39,594 bases of DNA from an uncultured SAR86 cluster bacterium (lineage in GTDB: Bacteria > Pseudomonadota > Gammaproteobacteria > Magnimaribacterales > TMED112). The notes beneath the pieces were generated by a model. The model worked only from the letters and a program-made list of their open reading frames with translations, was not told the origin of the DNA and did not search any database. The stretch is from positions 1 through 39,594 of the forward strand of contig CABZLG010000007.1 in the NCBI GenBank assembly GCA_902526535.1, in the 5' to 3' direction. Positions 31,539 through 39,594 of the stretch are shown piece by piece. The translations under genes were made by a program, and so were the position numbers. Within the stretch, counting starts at the first letter, position 1; each line of letters begins with the position of its first letter.

Positions 31539-34076
31539 ATGAAAAAGTTTATAACTTTAATAATTTTGAGTTCGTTATATTTAGTATCCCAAGAAGATGC
31601 TAACGAAGATATTGAAGAAATTGTTGCGGTTGGAACAAAAGCAAGCCTTAAATCTGCACTTGATAAGCAGAAAGATTCAAATCAAGTGGTTTCAATTGTT
31701 GACTCTGATGCAATAGGCGAATTTCCTGATGAAACAGCTGCTGAAGCAGTGAGAAGACTTTCTGGTGTCTCAGTTGAGAACGACCAAGGTGAAGGTAGAT
31801 ACATAACTTTAAGAGGTATGTCAGGAGATCTAAATGGAGTAACACTTAATGGAGCAACGGTACCAGCTCCAGAGGGCGGTAGAAAAGTTCTACTCGATGG
31901 TCTTCCAACTGAACTGCTGGACTCTATTGAAGTTTATAAAACACTAATCCCTTCACAAGACCTCGAAGGCATAGGTGGAAGAATTGAATTTAAAACAAAA
32001 AAAGCTACTGAATTAGATAAGAGATTAGTAAAGATAAAATACGATCAATCATATAATGATTTTTCTGGTGAAGCAGATAGCCCAAAGTACTCTTTGACAT
32101 ATGGCGAGAAGTTTAGCGATGCATTTGGTGCTATTTTAGGGTACACATTTCAAAGTAAACACATAATCTCTAATAACAATGAAACAGGTTATGAGCCATG
32201 GGGGATTGCTGATAATGGAAACAAATACCTTGCTAGAGACTGGGAAATGAGGTTTTATGACTTGACTAGAGAAAGGCAAGGTTTTACAGCAGATTTTGAC
32301 TTGGCTTTAAATGATGACACATCACTTTTTTATAATTTCTTATTTAATAAATATGAAGATGATGAGATTAGATTTAAAGATGAATATCGCGCAAGAAATT
32401 TAGTAGAGTCCTCTGTTACACCTACTTCTGCATCTTATCAAAGAATTACCGCAGATAAAGAAACAAGAAAAAGAATAGAAGTAAGAACAATTGAAACCAA
32501 AATATTTGGGGGTGAGAGCAGACTAGGCATGTATAACACCAAATTTCAATTTAGTGAATCATTTGCAGAAGAGGATGATACCAATAATGTTGATGCTAAA
32601 TTTCGAGCTCAGTGTCGTATTAGAAGTGGTGATGATATTTGTGGCACCTACAGCTGGGCAAATCCAAAATTTATAAGCTTATCTTTAGCGCCTCGAGGAC
32701 AGATGCTTACTGATCCATCAGAGTATGACTGGGACGAGCTCGAAATAGATTATGGTTTAATTCAAGATCGTGAGGATGCTTTTAAAATTGATTTTGAAAG
32801 TGATCCATTCGATTTTAATGGGAATGTCATGTCAATTGAATTTGGCGCTAAATCAAGTGAAAGAATTAAATCAAATAGAAAGGGCAATGTAGATGGTTCA
32901 GGTGATGTAGCACAAGGTATGTTAACTTACTCACCCTCAGCACCAAATAACTTGTGGTATTTTCCAGACGCACTATCTTTTTTTGCTAATCCCTCATTAG
33001 TCTTTCCTTTGCAAAATCAATTTAGGCCTCTGGATTTGGATCTTGCAGCTTTCTGGAGCACTAAAGAAGAAATATTTGCACTATATTTCATGACTACTAT
33101 AGAAACAGATAATGCTGTAGTTGTGGCTGGCTTTAGAAACGAAGATACATCATTTGAAACTTATGGTTTCAACGATGGTGATGAGCAAGATAGATTAGAA
33201 TTTGAAAATGACCATAGCTTTTTAGCACCAAGTATTAATGTAAAATATTTCTTGAATGATAAAGTGCAATTAAGAGCTGCAGCTTATCGTTCGCTTTCTA
33301 GACCAGGATTCGAACAAACTGCACCCGTTCCCGATATTGGAGATGGAAATGGTGATGGTGAGTGGTCTGGTTCAATGGGTAACCCAGATCTTAAACCATA
33401 TGAAGCAAATAATTATGATTTAGGATTTGAATACTATGGAGATGAATCTTTCTTTTCAGCAGGTCTTTATTACAAAGGTATATCTAACACTATTTATCCA
33501 AGAGTGCTCGGCAATCAAGTAGTTGGGGGAATTTTCTTTTCAGATTTAGAGACCTTTGCTAATGCAGGAGATTCATCAATCCTAGGATATGAACTAAATT
33601 ACTTTACAGAGCTTGATGAATATTTACCTCTAGAAGGATTTTTTGTGTCAGCTAATGTTACATATAACGACGGAGAAAGTGATTTTGCTCCAGGTGGAGA
33701 TAATACTGAAACATTTACTATTCCTTTTAGAAAGCTTTCAGAAGAAGCAGCTAATTTTTCTCTTGGATATGATAAAGGAAAATTTGATATTAGATTTTCT
33801 GTAAATTATAGATCCAGTTATCTTGATTACCTTGGTGACGAAGGTGAAGAACTATTCAATGATGATTTTGGTTATGGTTATATGAGATTTACTGATGATT
33901 ATTATTCTTATGATCTTGTTGCAAAATATAAATACACAGAAAATTTATCATTAAGATTTGAAGGGAAAAATTTAGATAATAGACCAGAGTTCTATTATTG
34001 GAATTCTCCTGATAGACTATCCCAGTATGATGAATATGGTTACTGGATGTCATTCGGCTTTAGATACAATTTCTAA
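31539..34076 (+). CDS. TonB-dependent outer-membrane receptor, probable organophosphate/phytate uptake
   Basis: An 845-residue outer-membrane receptor. Signal peptide (about 1-17), then a TonB-box-like EEIVAVG near 26-32. The plug domain carries SDAIGEFPDETAAEAVRRLSGV (given here as family landmarks DAIGEFPDET and AVRRLSGV), GEGRYITLRGM and TLNGATVPAPEGG. The beta barrel ends in an aromatic FGFRYNF, with the terminal Phe needed for outer-membrane assembly. It resembles the Caulobacter/Xanthomonas type of receptor. The ligand is inferred: a Pho-box-like site lies upstream and a phytase is encoded immediately downstream with overlap, so inositol phosphates or their products are the best guess. 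Confidence 0.9.
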   Translation: MKKFITLIILSSLYLVSQEDANEDIEEIVAVGTKASLKSALDKQKDSNQVVSIVDSDAIGEFPDETAAEAVRRLSGVSVENDQGEGRYITLRGMSGDLNGVTLNGATVPAPEGGRKVLLDGLPTELLDSIEVYKTLIPSQDLEGIGGRIEFKTKKATELDKRLVKIKYDQSYNDFSGEADSPKYSLTYGEKFSDAFGAILGYTFQSKHIISNNNETGYEPWGIADNGNKYLARDWEMRFYDLTRERQGFTADFDLALNDDTSLFYNFLFNKYEDDEIRFKDEYRARNLVESSVTPTSASYQRITADKETRKRIEVRTIETKIFGGESRLGMYNTKFQFSESFAEEDDTNNVDAKFRAQCRIRSGDDICGTYSWANPKFISLSLAPRGQMLTDPSEYDWDELEIDYGLIQDREDAFKIDFESDPFDFNGNVMSIEFGAKSSERIKSNRKGNVDGSGDVAQGMLTYSPSAPNNLWYFPDALSFFANPSLVFPLQNQFRPLDLDLAAFWSTKEEIFALYFMTTIETDNAVVVAGFRNEDTSFETYGFNDGDEQDRLEFENDHSFLAPSINVKYFLNDKVQLRAAAYRSLSRPGFEQTAPVPDIGDGNGDGEWSGSMGNPDLKPYEANNYDLGFEYYGDESFFSAGLYYKGISNTIYPRVLGNQVVGGIFFSDLETFANAGDSSILGYELNYFTELDEYLPLEGFFVSANVTYNDGESDFAPGGDNTETFTIPFRKLSEEAANFSLGYDKGKFDIRFSVNYRSSYLDYLGDEGEELFNDDFGYGYMRFTDDYYSYDLVAKYKYTENLSLRFEGKNLDNRPEFYYWNSPDRLSQYDEYGYWMSFGFRYNF

Positions 34077-35061
34077 AATTTTTAATAAAACCCTTAAAGC
34101 GATAATTTTGATTATTGCTTTTATTCTTCTTTCTGCTTGCGGTGGTGAGAAAGAAACTTTTGTAGTTGAGTATGACTATGAAACACCTCCAATAGCTTCA
34201 GAAGGAGATGCTGCAGACGATCCTGCAATATTTCTAACTGAAGGAGATCCACTTATCCTAGGTACTGATAAAACCGCTGGAATGTATATATATAGTTTTA
34301 CGGGCGAAGAACTTGCTTATTATGATAACGGAAAGCCAAATAATGTAGACGTAAGAGATTCATGGTTTGCTTATACAGATAGGTCAGATAATTCTGTCCA
34401 GTATGCAAAATTATTTGAAAATATTTCTTTAGCTGTATATCCAGAAATAAATATTTATGGCATTTGCATAGGTATAGTCGATTCAGAGTTAAGAGCAATA
34501 GTGACTGAAGAAGAGGGTGTAAATATTCAGTATTGGAATTTAGAAAAACAAAAATTAATCAAAACCATTGACATTACAGCAGATGAAGAAAATGTTCCTG
34601 CTGCTGGCAATGAAGCAGAAGGGTGTGTATTTGACGAGGACAATGGCCATATATTTATTTCAAGAGAAGGAGCAAAAGGTATTTTAAAAGTTTTTGATAC
34701 AGAAAACCTTGAGCTGATTAAACAAATAGATTCTAGAGATGGCAATATTGGCGGCGATCCTGAGGGAATTGCTGTCTATAAAACAAGTGCTAAAGACGGC
34801 TTTATAATCTTGTCATCACAAGGGGATAATAAATTTAACATGTATAACAGACAATATCCCTTTGATTATCAAGGTTCTTTTCGAATTAAAGATGTGGAGC
34901 ATACTGATGGTTTAGATGTAACATCGGTTTCTTTTGAAAGATTTCCAAAAGGTTTCTTAATTGTTCATGACGGAGAAAATCTTCCAGATAATCAAAATTT
35001 TAAAATTGTTGATATGGAAAGAATTCTAAAAAAAAAAGTAGCTCCTGGCTGGATGTACTAA
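34027..35061 (+). CDS. beta-propeller phytase, lipoprotein
   Basis: A 3-phytase of the six-bladed, calcium-dependent type that strips phosphate from inositol hexakisphosphate. Landmarks in order: DDPAIFL, LGTDKTAGMYIYSFTGEE, NNVDVR, AYTDRSDNS, EAEGCVFDEDNGHIFISRE, DPEGIAVYK, ILSSQGDNKFNMYNR and EHTDGLDVTS. The signal peptide ends in a lipobox LLSAC with Cys38, so the enzyme is anchored to a membrane and probably outer-surface or periplasm-facing. The start is unclear: ATGs at 34027, 34030 and 34036 lie inside the receptor gene and give a long n-region. A start just after the receptor stop would need a non-standard codon. It ends just after an A10 tract. Confidence 0.87.
   Translation: MMNMVTGCHSALDTISKIFNKTLKAIILIIAFILLSACGGEKETFVVEYDYETPPIASEGDAADDPAIFLTEGDPLILGTDKTAGMYIYSFTGEELAYYDNGKPNNVDVRDSWFAYTDRSDNSVQYAKLFENISLAVYPEINIYGICIGIVDSELRAIVTEEEGVNIQYWNLEKQKLIKTIDITADEENVPAAGNEAEGCVFDEDNGHIFISREGAKGILKVFDTENLELIKQIDSRDGNIGGDPEGIAVYKTSAKDGFIILSSQGDNKFNMYNRQYPFDYQGSFRIKDVEHTDGLDVTSVSFERFPKGFLIVHDGENLPDNQNFKIVDMERILKKKVAPGWMY
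35028..35037 (+). repeat. A10 homopolymer near the phytase 3' end
   Basis: Ten consecutive A residues, read as Lys codons in the phytase frame. A -1 slip here moves the reading frame directly into the DedA frame, which otherwise has no normal start codon. The tract could also simply be a place of sequencing or replication length errors. Confidence 0.9.
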
Positions 35062-35555
35062 AAAGTTTTAGCAGGGAAAATCCGTACTTAGCTCCTCTTT
35101 TATTAACCTTCTTAGGTTTTTTCGAATCTTTTGTAATTACTGGCGTAGTTTTTCCAAGTCTCTTTTTATATTTACTAGCTGTTTTTCTTTATCTTGAGGG
35201 AATATCAAATATTTTTTTAATCACAATTTTTGCATATGCTGGATCATTTATAGGAGACCAATCAAGCTATTTGATGGGAAGAGTGTTTGGCACAAAGATC
35301 TTCGAATGGAATTTTTTTAAGAAGAGAAAGAAAAGAGTTGAAAAAACAAAAAATTGGTTTGAAAAATATGAATTTGGGGCGATACTTCTTGGAAGAATGA
35401 CACCTAGCATCAGACCTTTTGCACCGTTTTTTGTTGGTTCATTTAAGCTTGATTACAAGAAATTTTTATTTTTTGATTTATTAGCTTGTGCTATATGGGG
35501 TTTGGGTTTAGTTCTTTTGGTTGTACTATGGGAGTATATAGCTAATTTATTCTAA
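35049..35555 (+). CDS. DedA family membrane protein, start codon uncertain
   Basis: An inner-membrane DedA/SNARE-associated family protein; relatives act in undecaprenyl-phosphate and phospholipid flipping. The frame, read back before its first ATG at 35271, shows family features: ENPYLAPLLLTFLGFFESF, then AYAGSFIGDQSSYLMGR, LLGRMTPSIRPFAPFFVG and a last hydrophobic segment. The region between the in-frame stop at 35010-35012 and these motifs contains no ATG, GTG or TTG; the only near-cognate start is CTG at 35049, giving about 168 residues and a 13-base overlap with the phytase. Starting at 35271 would delete the first half. Initiation at CTG or a frameshift from the phytase is possible. Confidence 0.72.
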   Translation: MDVLKSFSRENPYLAPLLLTFLGFFESFVITGVVFPSLFLYLLAVFLYLEGISNIFLITIFAYAGSFIGDQSSYLMGRVFGTKIFEWNFFKKRKKRVEKTKNWFEKYEFGAILLGRMTPSIRPFAPFFVGSFKLDYKKFLFFDLLACAIWGLGLVLLVVLWEYIANLF

Positions 35556-35731
35556 TGTTATATTTTGTTGGCTTAATCTCCGTTATTTTATTATCAATCT
35601 TGTTGCTTAACTATTTTTTTAAAGAAGGCTCTAAAAATATGTTTAAAAGCTTATTAGTGAGATTTATGGCAATAGTTTTAACAATCATTAGTGTCATTAT
35701 ATTAATAAGGCTTATAAGGACATTTTTATGA
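35555..35731 (+). CDS. small two-pass membrane protein (58 aa)
   Basis: A 58-residue frame with two hydrophobic segments (about 2-22 and 38-56) joined by a short basic loop (KEGSKNMFKS). Its ATG overlaps the DedA stop as TAATG, and its TGA overlaps the HIT ATG as ATGA, so it sits exactly between the two genes with no free base. That double coupling is the main evidence that it is translated. No family recognised. Confidence 0.7.
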   Translation: MLYFVGLISVILLSILLLNYFFKEGSKNMFKSLLVRFMAIVLTIISVIILIRLIRTFL

Positions 35732-36072
35732 GTCAAAATTCAATTTTTTTAAAGATTAAATCAGGAGAAATACCTGGAAAAATTATTTTCGAGGACGATC
35801 AATGTTTTGCTATTGAGGACATTAACCCACAAGCACCCGTACACGTACTTATTATTCCAAACAAGGAAATACCGAAAGTATCTGATTCAGAACAAAGTGA
35901 TAAAGAGCTTCTTGGACACCTCTTGCTAGTATCAAAAAAAATTGCAGAGAAATATAATCTTAATGATAATTACAGGCTAGTAATAAATAATGGTGCAGAT
36001 GCTGGGCAAAGTGTTTTCCATATACATGTCCACCTTTTAGGTGGACGAGACCTTATGTGGCCTCCTGGTTAA
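35728..36072 (+). CDS. HIT family (HinT-like) nucleotide-binding protein
   Basis: A 114-residue cytoplasmic nucleotide phosphoramidase-like protein. The histidine triad is HIHVH with H98, H100 and H102 (VFHIHVHLLGG), followed by the Hint-type end GRDLMWPPG. The N-terminal IFLKIKSGEIPGKIIFEDD is standard. It is coupled to the small upstream membrane gene by ATGA. Its TAA shares TTAA (36069-36072) with a small frame on the other strand. Confidence 0.94.
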   Translation: MSQNSIFLKIKSGEIPGKIIFEDDQCFAIEDINPQAPVHVLIIPNKEIPKVSDSEQSDKELLGHLLLVSKKIAEKYNLNDNYRLVINNGADAGQSVFHIHVHLLGGRDLMWPPG

Positions 36073-36164
36073 TATAGATAGGCACCAATCATTAGAATGA
36101 TTATTACAACCCCAATTATTCCAAAAAAAATTACAATATTTCTTAATACAGTTTTATCATCCAT
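36069..36164 (-). CDS. possible small membrane protein (31 aa)
   Basis: A 31-residue frame that fills the otherwise empty gap between the HIT gene and the acyltransferase. It starts MDDKTVLRN and continues as a single hydrophobic segment (IVIFFGIIGVVIIILMIGAY). Its stop shares TTAA with the HIT stop, the same arrangement as three other convergent pairs here. The start lies 20 bases from the divergent acyltransferase ATG. There is no ribosome binding site and no family. It may be chance, but the overlap and sequence character favour a gene. Confidence 0.45.
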   Translation of the reverse strand: MDDKTVLRNIVIFFGIIGVVIIILMIGAYLY

Positions 36165-36184
36165 GGGTAAATTATAAATTCATT

Positions 36185-37273
36185 ATGATTAGAATCGAAC
36201 CTTACAAAGACGAAGAAGTTAATGATATTTTAAAAAAACTTCTAACTAATAAAGAATTTTTATCCTTTATTGAAAAAAATTTGAATAATAAAGAGTCTAA
36301 ATTTCTATCTCTTCCAGGTTCAAAATTTTTAGCAATGCAACTTTTCAAAGGCAAAATAAGAAATATACACACCGTTGATGATTTTCAAAATCAAATGAAA
36401 AAAATTCTATCTTCTGTAATAGATAAAACAATCGAAAAATTCACTTATAGTGGTGTTGAAGGACTTGATGAGACAAAACCATATCTATTTATTGGAAACC
36501 ACAGAGATATTACCCTTGATTCTGCTTTATGTAACAACGCAATAACTGAAAATGGTCATGAAACTACTTTTAATGCAATAGGAGATAATCTAGCTGACGT
36601 AATTTGGATGGGTGATCTTTTGAGATTAAATAAATGTTTCATCATCCCAAGAAGTGGTGCATCTAAAAAAGAAATATATTCAAATTTAATGAGGTCTTCA
36701 TCCTTTATTAAGGACACCCTAGAAAGTGGTAAGCATGTTTGGATTGCACAAAAACAAGGTCGCAGTAAAGATGGAAAAGATTATACCGATTCTGCAGTCC
36801 TAAAAATGTTATATATGTCATTACGCAAAGAAATTTCATTTGAAGAAATTACAGAAAAATACAATATAGTTACGTGTTCTATATCATATGAAATAGATCC
36901 ATTGGCTAAAGAAAAAATATCCTTTCATTCTGAGGAGAAAAAAAAATACGGTGAAGATATAAGTCATATATTTAAAGGGATTATGAGTAAAAAAGGATTA
37001 GTACATCTTTCAATTGGAGAGCAAATTAAAGGTAAATTTAATGTTGAGGAGCTTACAAAAAAAATTGATTCCGAAATAATTAAGAACTATAAGCTCTGGG
37101 AAACAAACGAGTATGCATATAAATTCCTTAAAGATAATTTGCATGGTAGTGATCTTAAAAGAGCAAACAACTATTTTGATGAGCTTCTAGCTACTGTGAC
37201 TAAAGATGAACTTAACGATATAATGTCCCAGTACGCTAATCCAGTTTTAGCAAAGGAAAGATTAAACCTATGA
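36185..37273 (+). CDS. PlsC-like glycerolipid acyltransferase
   Basis: A 362-residue phospholipid acyltransferase-related protein. The catalytic block is GNHRDITLD (N105-D112), where His106 and an acidic residue correspond to the HX4D motif in a shifted NHRDxxLD form. The third block is WIAQKQGRSKDG, in place of the usual FPEGTRS. From memory this combination is also seen in Bacteroidetes proteins annotated as 1-acyl-glycerol-3-phosphate acyltransferase. No clear membrane segment was found. Its TGA overlaps the next small gene as ATGA, with an SDR after that. The exact acceptor is unknown. Confidence 0.82.
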   Translation: MIRIEPYKDEEVNDILKKLLTNKEFLSFIEKNLNNKESKFLSLPGSKFLAMQLFKGKIRNIHTVDDFQNQMKKILSSVIDKTIEKFTYSGVEGLDETKPYLFIGNHRDITLDSALCNNAITENGHETTFNAIGDNLADVIWMGDLLRLNKCFIIPRSGASKKEIYSNLMRSSSFIKDTLESGKHVWIAQKQGRSKDGKDYTDSAVLKMLYMSLRKEISFEEITEKYNIVTCSISYEIDPLAKEKISFHSEEKKKYGEDISHIFKGIMSKKGLVHLSIGEQIKGKFNVEELTKKIDSEIIKNYKLWETNEYAYKFLKDNLHGSDLKRANNYFDELLATVTKDELNDIMSQYANPVLAKERLNL

Positions 37274-37391
37274 GTGATGATCAGTTTTACGATAACGATG
37301 AAGAAAAAGAAAATTCTTCAATAGATTCTATTGTTGCATTAATAATTATTTTGGTGGGTGTTGCCGCTGCAACAATTTATGTAAGTTCATT

Positions 37392-37395
<4 letters not shown>
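37270..37395 (+). CDS. small single-pass membrane protein (41 aa)
   Basis: A 41-residue frame with an acidic N-terminus (MSDDQFYDNDEEKENSS) and one hydrophobic segment (about residues 19-38, DSIVALIIILVGVAAATIY). Both ends overlap neighbours: ATGA with the acyltransferase stop and ATGA with the SDR start. This leaves no untranslated base in the three-gene run, strong evidence that it is made in fixed proportion with them. No family recognised; a membrane tether or regulator for the acyltransferase is speculation. Confidence 0.72.
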
Positions 37396-39121
<1,726 letters not shown>

Positions 39122-39166
39122 TTAAAAAAAGAGTACATTAGGTTTTTTTAGTTACAATATCTTAGC

Positions 39167-39594
39167 ATGTCAATAGATAGAATTTATAGGGAGTTTTTCG
39201 GATTTTCTTTAATCATTTTCTCTTTATTTCTTTTTGGTAGTCTAATAACCTTTTCTTACCTAGATACAACTGTAGACTTATTAATCGTAGAGAAAGAATT
39301 TAAAAATAACTTTGGTTTTCTTGGAGTACTGTTTTCTACGAATTTATTTTTCAATTTTGGTTTAGTTTCATTTTATTTAGTATTTATTTTATTTTATTTC
39401 GGATTGCTTTTTTTCTTCAGTTACTCTGAAAAGAATGCATATTTGACTGTCTTAGACAATGTGAATAAATTTCTTTTGGGTTTATTCTCAGTTCTACTCG
39501 CATGTATTTCAACGTCATCTTTTATTAACGCTGATTATTTTAACTTTAATTATTTGGATATAAATAATGGAGGAAAAGCTGGTGTAAATCTAAT
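39167..39594 (+). CDS. ftsK: DNA translocase FtsK (partial, N-terminal membrane domain)
   Basis: The start of an FtsK-type cell division translocase, cut by the window end after 142 codons. Four hydrophobic segments (about 14-31, 48-66, 69-88 and 103-118) follow the polar start MSIDRIYREFFG. NNGGKAGVNL near the end corresponds to the GG.xG turn at the end of the FtsK membrane domain. The motor domain is outside the window. Location divergent from trxB supports the call. TACAAT at 39153-39158 may be a -10 element, but no -35 is clear. Confidence 0.83.
   Translation, partial: MSIDRIYREFFGFSLIIFSLFLFGSLITFSYLDTTVDLLIVEKEFKNNFGFLGVLFSTNLFFNFGLVSFYLVFILFYFGLLFFFSYSEKNAYLTVLDNVNKFLLGLFSVLLACISTSSFINADYFNFNYLDINNGGKAGVNL

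Overview
The window is a compact, strongly A+T-rich bacterial chromosome segment. Family content suggests a marine gammaproteobacterium with a streamlined genome, SAR86-like. The signs are trxB next to ftsK, a gspC-N type II secretion operon, encoded CCA ends on tRNAs, Caulobacter/Xanthomonas-type TonB receptors, tiny intergenic gaps and many overlapping start/stop codons. The taxonomic call is an inference. No rRNA, CRISPR array, insertion sequence, prophage or stretch over 300 bases without a gene was seen.

Layout. 1-2397 (minus): cysS (3' end outside the window), a 6-pyruvoyl-tetrahydropterin synthase/QueD-like gene, maf and folE. 2438-4039: a secreted PhoD-like phosphatase diverging from tRNA-Gly(GCC), then a small secreted protein. 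4036-9766: Bax inhibitor-1-like protein, a PLP-dependent dehydratase, and an amidohydrolase-photolyase-exonuclease operon. 9885-14761: tRNA-Gly(TCC), a Coq4-like gene, then (minus) an AlgH family protein, a GT60-like glycosyltransferase, gamma-glutamyltransferase and an MscS channel. 14795-16462: an acyl-CoA synthetase.

16487-35061 is the most coherent part. It holds a PhoB/PhoR-type two-component pair followed after 16 bases by a full gspCDEFGHIJKLMN operon. Next come convergent Ppx and PPK2 genes for polyphosphate, a PiT phosphate transporter, a sequence closely resembling a Pho box, a TonB-dependent receptor and a beta-propeller phytase lipoprotein. My reading is a phosphorus acquisition and storage island in which a secretion system is physically tied to phosphate signalling. 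Every part belongs to a known family; the arrangement and the control are the inference.

35028-39594: a DedA family gene without a normal start codon behind an A10 tract, a HIT protein, a PlsC-like acyltransferase/small membrane protein/SDR cassette, then trxB and the start of ftsK.

Two architectural themes recur. First, five membrane proteins of 31-58 residues, most locked to neighbours by stop/start overlaps. Second, convergent gene pairs that share a 4-base TTAA or TTAG as both stop codons.
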